The notes beneath the pieces were generated by a model that worked only from the letters and a program-made list of their open reading frames with translations, was not told where the DNA came from and ran no database searches. DNA of 23,826 bases. Source: Deltaproteobacteria bacterium. GTDB taxonomy: Bacteria; Myxococcota_A; UBA9160; UBA4427. A program made the translations under genes and the position numbers. Below, piece after piece: positions 7,083 to 15,514 of this stretch. The stretch spans positions 1 through 23,826 of the forward strand of contig DRKE01000473.1 of NCBI GenBank assembly GCA_011051925.1. The letters are read 5' to 3'. How positions within the stretch are numbered: the first letter of the stretch is position 1; each line of letters starts with the position of its first letter.

Positions 7083-8029
7083 GATCCACACGCTCCGGGC
7101 GCGCGGGCGGCCACCTGGGGGTAGCGGCTCTCGATCCGGCTCCAACAGGTCTCGTCGGGATTCTCCAGCAGGTCGCAGAGTTCATCATCGCCGCTACAGC
7201 CCGAGTCGAGCTCATTCACATACCAGTCGTCGTCCCCCTCGTCGAGACATCGGGCGACGGTGTAGCAGCCGGCCTCGTCGCCCTGGCCGGTCGCTCCCAG
7301 TTCGAGGAGTGCAGCGACGTCGATCGGCCGCATCTCGAGCGCGATCCGGCGGGTGTGCAGGAATCCGGGCAGCTCGCTCGTGCCGCCGGGCGATTCGCCG
7401 ACGCGCGCCTTCCGCAGCAGGGCGAGCGAGATCTCGACGCCCTGGGGCAGCGCCTCGTCGGGCGGCTCGTAGGTCGAATCCCACTCGTCGAGCCATTCCC
7501 CCTCGGCATCGAGGAAGCGGATGCCGAAGGCGTCCACGCCGACCGCGACGCGCATCGACCCCGGGTCGCTCGAATCGGGGAAAGGGGCATCGGGATCGCT
7601 CGGGGGGCGTGGCGAGAGCCAGCGCCAGAGGACGGTCTGTCCCTGCCGGTCCTCTTGTAGGAAGTACGCGACTTCGACCCAGCCGGACGCGTGTTCGGCC
7701 GGATTCGAGCGCGGTGCATTCTGGGTCACGAAGCGCAGCCGCGTCGCGCCGTGTTCCCCGCTCTCGTCGGCCTGGAATCGCCAGGCATGGTCCTCCGGCG
7801 CTTCGCCTTCGCCGCGACCCACGAAGACCGCGGCGGTCAGGTCGTCCGATAACAGGTCGAGCGCACCGGCGGCCGACAATCGTTCGCGCATGAGTTCGGT
7901 CGCGGCATCGCGCTGACGGCCGTTCTCGATGAAGAAGCCGGTGATGTAGACGAGGATCACGACCATGAGGAAGAAGGCGCCGACCACCTCGATCAGGGTG
8001 AACCCCGCGCGCTGCGGCCGGGTCGTCAT
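7079..8029 (-). CDS. gspJ: Type II secretion system minor pseudopilin GspJ with cysteine-rich acidic tail
   Basis: This is a 316-residue minor pseudopilin. The N-terminal class III signal 'QRAG' then 'FTLIEVVGAF' gives prepilin-peptidase cleavage after Gly9 and has the usual Glu at +5. The hydrophobic helix runs to about residue 33 and is followed by a beta-rich GspJ domain to about residue 240 ('ALDLLSDDLTAAVFV', 'TRLRFVTQNA', 'VEVAYFLQED'). Beyond this is a tail of about 70 residues not typical of GspJ, rich in Asp/Glu and holding six cysteines (255, 261, 278, 285, 295, 314), an even number compatible with three disulfides in the periplasm. ATG at 8029 overlaps the gspI stop by 4 bp and follows a GGGGAGG site. 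GspJ, I and K form the initiating tip of the pseudopilus. Confidence 0.93.
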   Translation of the reverse strand: MTTRPQRAGFTLIEVVGAFFLMVVILVYITGFFIENGRQRDAATELMRERLSAAGALDLLSDDLTAAVFVGRGEGEAPEDHAWRFQADESGEHGATRLRFVTQNAPRSNPAEHASGWVEVAYFLQEDRQGQTVLWRWLSPRPPSDPDAPFPDSSDPGSMRVAVGVDAFGIRFLDAEGEWLDEWDSTYEPPDEALPQGVEISLALLRKARVGESPGGTSELPGFLHTRRIALEMRPIDVAALLELGATGQGDEAGCYTVARCLDEGDDDWYVNELDSGCSGDDELCDLLENPDETCWSRIESRYPQVAARAPGACGS

Positions 8030-8775
8030 GACCCCCCTCCCCGGTTCCGGCCGTAGAGACGCCGGGGCAGGTTGGGGTTCTCGCCGGGGCGGACGGGGAC
8101 GCCTTCATTCAGGATCGGTCCCTTCCGGTTCGATCCCCTGCTGCGGCTGTTTCGCGAGCTACGGCTGCTTCCCCCGCCGCTCGGCGCGTCTCCGGAAGCG
8201 CCCGTGGCGCTCGTGCCGGAACCGCCAAAGGCGCTTCCCAGATCCCCCCCCGCCGCCTGGAAGAGCTCTGCGAACTCCGCCGACGCCGCCTGCCAGTCGA
8301 AGGCGAAGGTCGTCCGGGTCACGTGCTGGGGGCCCGACTGTTCGATCCAGGCGACTTCGATCTCGTATTGTTGGAGATGCTTCGCGACCTCGGGCAGCTC
8401 GCTGCCGAGAAGGCTCGCGACGTCGCCCGCACCGAGCGAGGGGGCGGGCGCGACCTCCGGAGCGGCCCCGCCCGAGGCGCCCACGGACGTCCGGGTCACG
8501 CGGACGGTGAAGAGGTCCCGTGTGCTTTCGTCCTCGTCCACGGCGGGTGCGATCCCCTGGCGCATCTGGATCTCCAGGTCGGCCAGGACCTCGTCCGCGA
8601 TGAGATTGGCTTCGAGGCGACGGGCCGAGACGCCGACATGATGGACGGCGGTCGAACTCGTCCCGATGAGGACCGTCATCACCATTGCGAAGATCATCGC
8701 AGCGGCCAGGACCTCGAGCAGCGTGAGTCCCCGGAGCGGGCGGCGATCGGGGCCGGTCGGCGGGGCGGTGGCCAT
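8026..8775 (-). CDS. gspI: Type II secretion system minor pseudopilin GspI with long low-complexity tail
   Basis: This is a 249-residue minor pseudopilin, about twice the usual GspI length of 120-130. The class III signal 'RRPLRG' then 'LTLLEVLAAAMIF' predicts cleavage after Gly16, with Glu at +5. The helix continues into 'ANLIADEVLADLE', the conserved GspI stretch, and the globular domain includes 'YEIEVAWIEQ'. From about residue 184 the chain becomes Gly/Ser-rich and then Arg/Ser-rich ('SSRSSRNSRSRGSNRKG'), ending in a basic Pro/Asn/Arg stretch. ATG at 8775 overlaps the gspH stop by one base (TGATG), which supports this start; the frame stays open far upstream but only as an antisense-like, arginine-rich shadow through gspH. 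The ribosome site is weak, so translation is probably coupled to gspH. It overlaps gspJ by 4 bp. Confidence 0.92.
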   Translation of the reverse strand: MATAPPTGPDRRPLRGLTLLEVLAAAMIFAMVMTVLIGTSSTAVHHVGVSARRLEANLIADEVLADLEIQMRQGIAPAVDEDESTRDLFTVRVTRTSVGASGGAAPEVAPAPSLGAGDVASLLGSELPEVAKHLQQYEIEVAWIEQSGPQHVTRTTFAFDWQAASAEFAELFQAAGGDLGSAFGGSGTSATGASGDAPSGGGSSRSSRNSRSRGSNRKGPILNEGVPVRPGENPNLPRRLYGRNRGGGS

Positions 8776-9416
8776 CAGGATCGGGCGGCGCCTGCGCGCC
8801 GCCTCACCCGGTCGAGAAGGGGCTCGATCTCGAGGGTCAGGTGGTTGTCCGAGGCGTCCGCGATCTCGAGCAGGCTGTATTCCGTCGTGCCGTCGGCGTC
8901 GAAGACGATCTCGGCATCCCCGCCCTCGACCCAGCCGGAAGGGCTTTCGAGACCGACGAAGTAGCGCGCGTCGTCGAGCCATGTGAAGGAGCCGAATTGC
9001 CGGCTCGGGATCGGGAAATAGTCGCGTTTCTCGCGCGGAGGGGGATGGAGGTCGATCGGGGTCCGGTCTGACGGTCCGGTCCCGGTCGAAGCGGTTCTGG
9101 TGTCGGGGAGCGCTTCCTCGGCGTCCTCGCCGAAGGCCTGCTCTTCGGTCACGAGCCATTCGATCCGGTAGCCTCCCTCCTCGAGATCGATGAGGACGCG
9201 ATGGGGGATGCCCGTCATGATGGCGCGCTGGCGCGCGAACTCGATGCTGGCTGCGATCGACTCGGCCTCGGTGACGAGGGCCCGCCATTTCGAGGTGCTC
9301 AGCCTCGGGATGCCGATCGCGAAGACCATGGCCATGATCGCGATCACCGCCATCATCTCGATCAGGGTGAAGCCCCGTCGGGCCTCCCGTCTGCTGGGCG
9401 CGGGCCGGTTCGTCAT
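8775..9416 (-). CDS. gspH: Type II secretion system minor pseudopilin GspH
   Basis: This is a 213-residue minor pseudopilin. A basic leader 'RREARRG' is followed by 'FTLIEMMAVIAIMAMVFAI', so prepilin peptidase should cleave after Gly15; Glu is at +5. The next helix ('EAESIAASIEFARQRAIMTGIPHRV') is the GspH/FimT signature, in which the helix leads into a beta-sandwich ('GYRIEWLVTE', 'GDAEIVFDADGTTEYSLLEI'). A Thr/Ser/Pro-rich loop of about 30 residues (105-135) interrupts the domain. GspH connects the GspI/J/K tip to the GspG shaft. ATG at 9416 overlaps the gspG stop (ATGA). Confidence 0.93.
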   Translation of the reverse strand: MTNRPAPSRREARRGFTLIEMMAVIAIMAMVFAIGIPRLSTSKWRALVTEAESIAASIEFARQRAIMTGIPHRVLIDLEEGGYRIEWLVTEEQAFGEDAEEALPDTRTASTGTGPSDRTPIDLHPPPREKRDYFPIPSRQFGSFTWLDDARYFVGLESPSGWVEGGDAEIVFDADGTTEYSLLEIADASDNHLTLEIEPLLDRVRRRAGAARS

Positions 9417-9898
9417 CCGTTCTCGGATTCACTCCAGTTCGTGATGTCATCGTTCCCCTCGACGCCGTCGGGACCGAGGGACCAGATGTCGAACGAGTGG
9501 GGATTGTGGGTTCCCGGGATGCGGTAGCGGAAGGGTTCGCCCCAGGGATCCTTGAGGCCGTCCTCCTTCAGATAGCCGCCGGGATTGAAGGCGCGGGGGA
9601 CGGGCGGGGTGGAGGTCTTCGTGACGAGGGCCTCGAGACCCTGGTCGGCTGTCGGAAAGCGCGCGTTGTCCATCTGGTAGAACTCGAGGGCCTGCTCGAT
9701 CCGGACGATCTTGGTCCTGGCCGTGTTGACCCGGGCCTTCTGGATCTGACCGTTGATGCCGACGGCGAGGGTCGCCATCAACATGCCCATGATGACGACC
9801 ACGGCCATGATCTCGATCAGCGTGAAGCCCGCTTGCCGGGTCGGGGAGCCGCCGCGCCCGGGTGGCGTCGTGTTCCGATCTGTCGTTTCGTGTTCCAT
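9413..9898 (-). CDS. gspG: Type II secretion system major pseudopilin GspG
   Basis: This is a 161-residue major pseudopilin that forms the piston-like pseudopilus shaft. Leader cleavage follows Gly24 in 'RQAG' then 'FTLIEIMAVVVIMGML', with Glu at +5. The conserved GspG body follows: 'ARTKIVRIEQALEFYQMDNARFPTADQGLEALV', 'GGYLKEDGLKDPWGEPFRY' and 'FDIWSLGPDGVEGNDDI'. The aspartates in the last segment correspond to the calcium-binding loop known to stabilise GspG. The 24-residue leader is long compared with the usual 6-10. ATG at 9898 follows a GGAG site; the frame is open much further upstream, but that stretch overlaps gspF and has shadow composition. It lies 35 bp after gspF. This is one of the most certain calls in the window. 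Confidence 0.96.
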   Translation of the reverse strand: MEHETTDRNTTPPGRGGSPTRQAGFTLIEIMAVVVIMGMLMATLAVGINGQIQKARVNTARTKIVRIEQALEFYQMDNARFPTADQGLEALVTKTSTPPVPRAFNPGGYLKEDGLKDPWGEPFRYRIPGTHNPHSFDIWSLGPDGVEGNDDITNWSESENG

Positions 9899-9933
9899 GG
9901 ATTCTCCGGGAGGGGATCTTCGCGGTCCCCGGG

Positions 9934-11187
9934 TTAGCCGATGCTCTCCGTCAATTGGAGCATGGGCATCAGGACGGCCATGATGATGATGCCGACGACA
10001 CCGACCATCACGAGGATCAGGATGGGTTCGAGCAGCGACGTCAGTCGTGTGATGCTCGTCTCGACCTGCTCTTCGTAGGTGTCGGCAACCTTGATCAACA
10101 TGCCTTCGAGATCGCCCGAGCGTTCGCCGACCTCGACCATCGTCGTCACGAGGGGCGGAAACTCGCCGCTTTGTTTCAAGGGGATCGCGAGCGGGGCACC
10201 CTCGAGGATGCTGTCCCGGGCTGCGTCCGCCGCCTTTTCGAAGACGGAGTTGTTCGCGACGTGGCGGGCGATGTCGAGGGCCTGGACGATGTTCACGCTG
10301 CTGGCGAGCAGCGACCCGAGCGTGCGCGTGAAGCGGGAGATCGCGAGAAACCGGATCACCCGCCCGATCACGGGAAACCCGAGCCAGAATCGATCCAGCG
10401 CGGAACGGCCGCGTTCGGTCCGTCCCACCGCCCGGTATCCGAGGACGGTGGCGACGAGGGCGAGTCCGATCGCCCACCAATAGCCCCGCAGCAGGTCGGA
10501 GAATGCGATCACGGCGGAGGTATACCAGGGCAGTTCGAGATTCTGGTCGAGCAGCAGCTGCGTGATCTGGGGCAGCACGAGGGTCACCATCACGCCGACC
10601 ACGATGGCCGCGAAGACGAGCATGAAGAGGGGATAGGTCAGGATCGAGAGGACCCGACTGTTCAGCCGGACCTGGTCCTCGAGGTAGTCCGCGATGCGCG
10701 CGAGCACGGCCTCGAGTGCTCCGCTGGCCTCGCCCGCGCGAACCATCGACACGTAGAGGTTGTCGAAGCGGCCGGTCGAGACCAGGGCTTCCGCCAGCGA
10801 TCCACCTTCGTTCACCCTGTCCCTCACCTGTCCAAGGACACCCTTGAGCGCTCGATGTTCCGTCTGTTCGACGAGGGCCGAGAGGGATTGGACGAGGGGG
10901 ACACCGGCCCCGACCAGGGTGGCGAGCTGGCGTGTCGCCATGGCGATCTCCATCGGGGGGATCCGCGTCGGGAGACTGACCTCGAAATTCCAATCCCGGG
11001 CCCGGCTGGCGGACGCGGAGCCGCGGTCGGAAGGGAGGGCGGCGCTCCCGTGGGCCTCCTGGATCTCGGTCAGGAAGATTCCGCTCGCGCGCATCTGGGC
11101 CCGTGCGGCGCGGACGCCCTCCGCGCTGATCGTTCCCTTCGTGGCTTTGCCCGATTGGTTCACGCCCTTGTAGGCATAGACAGGCAC
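9934..11187 (-). CDS. gspF: Type II secretion system inner-membrane platform protein GspF
   Basis: This is a 417-residue polytopic platform protein at the centre of the inner-membrane complex, thought to contact GspE and the incoming pseudopilins. The N-terminal 'MPVYAYKGVNQSGKATKG' is typical. Two T2SSF repeats follow: 'RQLATLVGAGVPLVQSLSAL' (86-105) with 'LYVSMVRAGEASGALEAVL' (144-162), and 'RFTRTLGSLLASSVNIVQAL' (285-304) with 'VTTMVEVGERSGDLEGML' (347-364). Membrane segments are at about 183-206, 238-252 and 386-410. The start is GTG at 11187 with GGAG about 8 nt upstream. It lies 65 bp after gspE. Length and motif pairs match the family throughout. Confidence 0.96.
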   Translation of the reverse strand: MPVYAYKGVNQSGKATKGTISAEGVRAARAQMRASGIFLTEIQEAHGSAALPSDRGSASASRARDWNFEVSLPTRIPPMEIAMATRQLATLVGAGVPLVQSLSALVEQTEHRALKGVLGQVRDRVNEGGSLAEALVSTGRFDNLYVSMVRAGEASGALEAVLARIADYLEDQVRLNSRVLSILTYPLFMLVFAAIVVGVMVTLVLPQITQLLLDQNLELPWYTSAVIAFSDLLRGYWWAIGLALVATVLGYRAVGRTERGRSALDRFWLGFPVIGRVIRFLAISRFTRTLGSLLASSVNIVQALDIARHVANNSVFEKAADAARDSILEGAPLAIPLKQSGEFPPLVTTMVEVGERSGDLEGMLIKVADTYEEQVETSITRLTSLLEPILILVMVGVVGIIIMAVLMPMLQLTESIG

Positions 11188-11252
11188 GCTTCGTCTCCAT
11201 CCCCGGCGTCGTCCGCAGGATCGGCGAAGGGGGGCTCCGCCGTGGCTTTCGC

Positions 11253-13010
11253 TCAGACCTGGCCGGTGCTGCCTTCCTCTTCCGTCGCGCGAATCACCTC
11301 GGCCACCGAGGTCGTCCCGGCCAGGACCTTGCGGGCCCCATCGGCGCGCAGCGTCCCCATGCCCTTCCGCATGGCCGCCGCCTTGATCGTCTTGGCGTCC
11401 ACGTTCTGGCTGACGAGGGCGCGGATCTCGTCGTCGATCGTCATCAGTTCGAAGATCCCGAGCCGACCGTGGTAGCCCGTGTGGCTGCAGGCCGGGCAGC
11501 CCGTCGCGCGATAGAGCGTGACGGCACGGCCGGGGGGCCGGATCCCGATCTCCTTCAGCTCCTCATCGCTCGCGGTATAGGCCTCGCGGCACTCCAGACA
11601 GAGGATCCGGACGAGCCGCTGGGCGAGAACGGCGACGAGGGAGGAGCCGACGAGGAAAGGCTCGACCCCCATGTCGACCAGCCGGGTCAGGGCACTCGCG
11701 GCATCGTTCGTATGCAGGGTCGACAGGACGAGATGGCCGGTGAGCGAAGCCTGGATGGCGATCTCGGCGGTTTCCTTGTCGCGGATCTCCCCGACGAGGA
11801 CGACGTTCGGATCCTGACGGAGGATCGCGCGCAGGCCCGTCGCGAAGGAGAGATCGATCTTGGGGTTGACCTCGATCTGACCGACGCCCTCCTGGGTGAT
11901 CTCGACGGGATCCTCGATCGTGATGATGTTCTTGTCGGGACCGTTGATCTTGGCGAGAGCGGCATGCAGCGTCGTCGTCTTGCCGCTGCCGGTGGGGCCC
12001 GTCACGAGGAAGATCCCGTTGGGCCGACGCATGATCCGGTCGAGGGCTTCGAGCTGGGTGGGGTTGAAGCCGATCTTCTCGAGATCGAGCAGCTCCTGGG
12101 TGTCGGGCAGCAGGCGCAGCACGAGCCGTTCACCATGGGCGACCGGGACCGTCGAAAGACGGACATCGTAGTCGCGGCCCGCGATCTTGAGCCGGATCCG
12201 GCCATCCTGGGGCAGGCGCTTCTCGGCGATGTCGAGGTTGCCCATGATCTTGATCCGGGAAGCGATGGCCGCCTGGAGCGACCGGGGCAGGGGCTTCATC
12301 GGTTCGTAGAGGACATCGTCGATCCGGAAGCGCACGCGGATCTCGTGTTCGAAGGGCTCGATGTGGATGTCGCTCGCACGCTCCTTCACGGCATGTTGCA
12401 GCAGGGAGTTCACGAGGCGGATGATCGGCGCGTCGTCGGTGGAATCGAGCAGGTCCTCCGGCTCGTGGGAGATCTCGGTCGCTAGCGCGTCGAGGTCGTC
12501 GTGCGCTTCCTCGGCCAGCTGATCCGTCGAAGCGAGGCCGCCCCGGTCATATGCCCGATTGATCGCATTCAGCAGGATGGGTTCCCGGGCGAGGACGAGC
12601 TCGATCTCCGCTCCGTCGAAGAGCAGATGGAGATCGTCGATCGGAGCGAGGTCGAGGGGGTCCACGACCGCGACCCGGAGCACCCCGTCGGAGGCCCAGC
12701 CGAGGGGCAGCAGCCGGTGCTGCTTGGCGAAGGTGATCGGAACGGTCGGCAGCAGGGTCTCGTCGATCTCTTCCGGGTCGATCTCCGACACGACGGCGAG
12801 GCCGTGCTGGTGGCCGATGGCGTGAAGGACCTCGTCCGCGTTCAGGAATCCTTCGTCGACGAGAATGTCGGCGAGCCTCTCCCGTGTCTCGGCCTGTCGG
12901 GTCCGCGCGCGTTCGAGCTGCTCCGGGGTCAAGCGCGTTTCGCGCAGCAGGACCTGTCCGAAATCGAGACTTCCGTCCGCGGGAGGACGTCCCTGTGCCG
13001 CCGCGCTCAT
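11253..13010 (-). CDS. gspE: Type II secretion system ATPase GspE
   Basis: This is a 585-residue cytoplasmic hexameric ATPase that powers pseudopilus assembly. The N-terminal T2SSE_N domain (about 15-155, 'RERLADILVDEGFLNADEV') binds GspL. The catalytic part has 'ASDIHIEPFE' (212-221), Walker A 'GPTGSGKT' (338-345), the Asp box 'ITIEDPVEITQ' (363-373), Walker B 'VVLVGEIRD' (403-411) and the His box 'TGHLVLSTLHTNDA' (424-437). A four-cysteine zinc module is intact (Cys471, 474, 505, 508), which distinguishes GspE/PilB types from retraction ATPases. All catalytic motifs appear unbroken. The ATG overlaps the gspD stop by 4 bp, so synthesis is probably coupled to the secretin. Confidence 0.96.
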   Translation of the reverse strand: MSAAAQGRPPADGSLDFGQVLLRETRLTPEQLERARTRQAETRERLADILVDEGFLNADEVLHAIGHQHGLAVVSEIDPEEIDETLLPTVPITFAKQHRLLPLGWASDGVLRVAVVDPLDLAPIDDLHLLFDGAEIELVLAREPILLNAINRAYDRGGLASTDQLAEEAHDDLDALATEISHEPEDLLDSTDDAPIIRLVNSLLQHAVKERASDIHIEPFEHEIRVRFRIDDVLYEPMKPLPRSLQAAIASRIKIMGNLDIAEKRLPQDGRIRLKIAGRDYDVRLSTVPVAHGERLVLRLLPDTQELLDLEKIGFNPTQLEALDRIMRRPNGIFLVTGPTGSGKTTTLHAALAKINGPDKNIITIEDPVEITQEGVGQIEVNPKIDLSFATGLRAILRQDPNVVLVGEIRDKETAEIAIQASLTGHLVLSTLHTNDAASALTRLVDMGVEPFLVGSSLVAVLAQRLVRILCLECREAYTASDEELKEIGIRPPGRAVTLYRATGCPACSHTGYHGRLGIFELMTIDDEIRALVSQNVDAKTIKAAAMRKGMGTLRADGARKVLAGTTSVAEVIRATEEEGSTGQV

Positions 13011-15514
13011 CGTTCGTCCTTTCGCAGCACGGTGACGGAAGACGAATAGCCGTAGGCGGCATCGAGCGTTTCGGCCGCTCGCTCCGCGGCCCAGAGATCA
13101 TCGAAGGGGCCGATCTGGACGGAGAAGACGAGCTGTCCGTCCGCGTCGCTCGAAACGACGGTGCCGTCGTATCCGGCATCGATCAGCGTCGTGAGGGCCT
13201 TCGTCGCGTCGGATTCATCCACGTAGGTCGCGACGACGACCGCATAATGGTCGCGCAGGGCCGCCTCTTCCTTTTCGATCCGGGCGAGTCGCTCCGCCTG
13301 TTCCTCGGCATGGATCCGTTCGAGTTCCTGCATCCGCTCGATCGGATAGCGGGCCGCGTGTCGGGTCAGCTCCTGGGCCGCCCCCGACCGGCCTGCCGAA
13401 TAGGGGTTGTCGTATTTCGCGAGTTCCGGGAATTCCTTCTCGTCTCCGAAGGAGGCCTCGAGCTCGACGCGCTTGCGGATCGTCTGCTGCTCGAGGTCCT
13501 CGGCGCTGCGTACGATATGGGGGGTCAGGAAGACGAGCAGGTTGATCTTGCGGACCTTGTCGGATTTCTGCTTGAAGAGCCAGCCGAGGAAGGGGATGTC
13601 GCTCAGGAAGGGAACGCCGGTCACGCCGTCGCTCGTCGTTTCGCTGATCAGGCCACCGATCACGACGGTTTCGCCGTCGTTCACGACGACCGTGTTCTCG
13701 ACCTTGCGGCTCGTGAGGGTCACGCCGACCTCGTCGACGTTGCCCGCCTGGGAGTCGGTCACCTCCGTCAGCTCCTGGAAGATCTCCAGCCTCAGGGTGT
13801 CGCCTTCACTGATCTGGGGCGTGACGCGGAGCGTGATGCCGACGTCCTGGCGTTCGACGTTCACCGCCTGGGAGAGGTTGTCCGCGCCGGTGGCCGCTTC
13901 GGTCCGCCCCGTCACGATCGGGATGTTGTTGCCGATGCGGATCTCCGCCTCCTCGTTGTCCGAGGTCAGGATATGCGGGGCGGAGACGATGTTGACGTTG
14001 TTGTTGAGCTTCGATGCCGTGATGCCCAGGCTGAGATTCGAGCCGTTCCGATCGGCTTTCACTCCCTGGTTGAAGGCGTCGGTCGGATTGTCGGACGCAG
14101 CCGCACGGATCGCGGACCCGAGCAGTCCCGAATTGCTGACGGCCGCGGCGCCCGGGACGAGGAGGGCGCCCGTCGAGAAGAGGAGATCCGTGTCGCCATT
14201 GATCAGGCGGAAGGCCGCATCGAAGCCCAGATCGAGATCGTCCGTCACGTCGACTTCGACGATCAGGGCCTCGACGAGGACCTGTGGGCGGGAGACGTCC
14301 AGCTTCTCGATGACCTTCCGGAGGGTCTCGTAGGCCTCCTTGCTCGCCTGGATGACGAGGGCATTGGTCGCGGGATCGGCCGTCACGGTCACCCCTTCGG
14401 CCAGGGGCGTGACGGCGGAACGCAGGGCCTGGACGTTGGCCGCGCCCCCGCCGACGGCGCCCGATCGGGCGGTCCCGCTCCCGCCGCCGGCACCGCTCAA
14501 GAGGGCGTTGAGCGTCTCCGAGAGTTCTTCGGCATCGGCATGGCGGAGGTAGTAGACGTGGATGCGGCCGCCGCCCGTGACGGGGATGTCGAGCTTGCGG
14601 ACGAGTTCCCGGATGTCGGCGAGCTGCTGGCGGGAAGACAGGACGAGCAGCGAGTTCGTGCGCTCGTCCGTGAGGATGCGGACGGTCGGTCCCGCCGGTC
14701 CTCCGGAGGCCCCTCCGGACTTGGCCGCGGCGGCATTCGAGGTCCGCCGCCGGGCGCGGTTGCGTCGCTGGGCCGCGGTCGAGCCACCCGCCGCGGAAGA
14801 GACCTCTGCTCCGTAGATCTCGGAGAGCTGCTCGCCCAGGGTGGTCGCGTCCGCGTGCTCGACCTTGATCACCGAGAGTTCCTGGCGGTAGCTCTCCACG
14901 TCGATCGCGTCGAGGATCGAGAGCAGGCGACGGATGTTGCTCTCGCTGTCGGTCACGATGATCGTGTTGGTCGCGGCATAGGCGACGAGGGAGGCCTCCT
15001 TCGAGATCAGCGGCTTGATCGTCTGGGTGATGCCCTCGGCATCGATGTATCGCAGCGGCACGAGCCGCGTCACGAAGCGGTCGCGGTTTCGCGACGGTCG
15101 ATCGTCCTTGATCGTGTCGATGCTCGATTCCTTGACGTCGCGGATGGGAATGATCTTGTAGGTGTCGCCCGGGCCCAGCACGAGGGAGAAGCCCTTGACC
15201 TTGAGGACGGATTCGAAGACGGCGAAGGCCTGATCGATCGTCACGCGGGTCGGCGAAACGATCGTGACCCGTCCACGCACGCGATCGTCGTAGATGAAGT
15301 TGTAGCCCGTCATGCGGGAGATCGTGTCGATCACGACGGGCAGTTCGACGTCGCTGAAGTCGAGGGAAACGAGTTCCTCCTCGTCTTCCCGGTCGTTGCG
15401 ACCCTGGGCGAGGACGGGTTGGGCCGCGAGGGCGACCTGGCCGGCCACGACGAGCAGGGCGGCGAACCGGATCCAGGCGATGCGATGGGGACGAGCTGTC
15501 GGGCGCACGCTCAA
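13007..15514 (-). CDS. gspD: Type II secretion system secretin GspD with C-terminal SPOR-like domain
   Basis: This outer-membrane secretin is about 835 residues long. A signal peptide (hydrophobic core about 13-32, likely cleavage after 'PVLA', residue 36) precedes N0 (about 48-120), N1 (147-206), N2 (212-310) and N3 (316-405). Inserts rich in Gly/Ala/Arg lie in N2 (about 240-276) and N3 (340-372). The secretin barrel covers about 408-670, with 'VEALIVEVDV', 'VNIVSAPHILT', 'VGITLRVTPQI' and 'VPFLSDIPFLGWLF'. After it comes a charged helix (about 724-755) and a SPOR-like module (756-832: 'YAVVVATYVDESDATKAL', 'LVFSVQIGPFDDLWAAERAAETL'). The start is uncertain: TTG at 15514 overlaps the gspC stop (TTGA) and has GGAG 5 nt upstream; GTG at 15508 is the alternative and is 2 codons shorter. 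Confidence 0.94.
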   Translation of the reverse strand: MSVRPTARPHRIAWIRFAALLVVAGQVALAAQPVLAQGRNDREDEEELVSLDFSDVELPVVIDTISRMTGYNFIYDDRVRGRVTIVSPTRVTIDQAFAVFESVLKVKGFSLVLGPGDTYKIIPIRDVKESSIDTIKDDRPSRNRDRFVTRLVPLRYIDAEGITQTIKPLISKEASLVAYAATNTIIVTDSESNIRRLLSILDAIDVESYRQELSVIKVEHADATTLGEQLSEIYGAEVSSAAGGSTAAQRRNRARRRTSNAAAAKSGGASGGPAGPTVRILTDERTNSLLVLSSRQQLADIRELVRKLDIPVTGGGRIHVYYLRHADAEELSETLNALLSGAGGGSGTARSGAVGGGAANVQALRSAVTPLAEGVTVTADPATNALVIQASKEAYETLRKVIEKLDVSRPQVLVEALIVEVDVTDDLDLGFDAAFRLINGDTDLLFSTGALLVPGAAAVSNSGLLGSAIRAAASDNPTDAFNQGVKADRNGSNLSLGITASKLNNNVNIVSAPHILTSDNEEAEIRIGNNIPIVTGRTEAATGADNLSQAVNVERQDVGITLRVTPQISEGDTLRLEIFQELTEVTDSQAGNVDEVGVTLTSRKVENTVVVNDGETVVIGGLISETTSDGVTGVPFLSDIPFLGWLFKQKSDKVRKINLLVFLTPHIVRSAEDLEQQTIRKRVELEASFGDEKEFPELAKYDNPYSAGRSGAAQELTRHAARYPIERMQELERIHAEEQAERLARIEKEEAALRDHYAVVVATYVDESDATKALTTLIDAGYDGTVVSSDADGQLVFSVQIGPFDDLWAAERAAETLDAAYGYSSSVTVLRKDER

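Noticed and set aside
8776..9450. Upstream in-frame extension of gspI through gspH
   Set aside because: Arg/Asp-rich shadow of gspH; a pseudopilin needs a short leader, and the ATG at 8775 abuts the gspH stop.
9899..11200. Upstream in-frame extension of gspG
   Set aside because: The extension covers gspF in another frame, is Arg/Gly/Pro-rich and would bury the prepilin leader; ATG at 9898 has a ribosome site.
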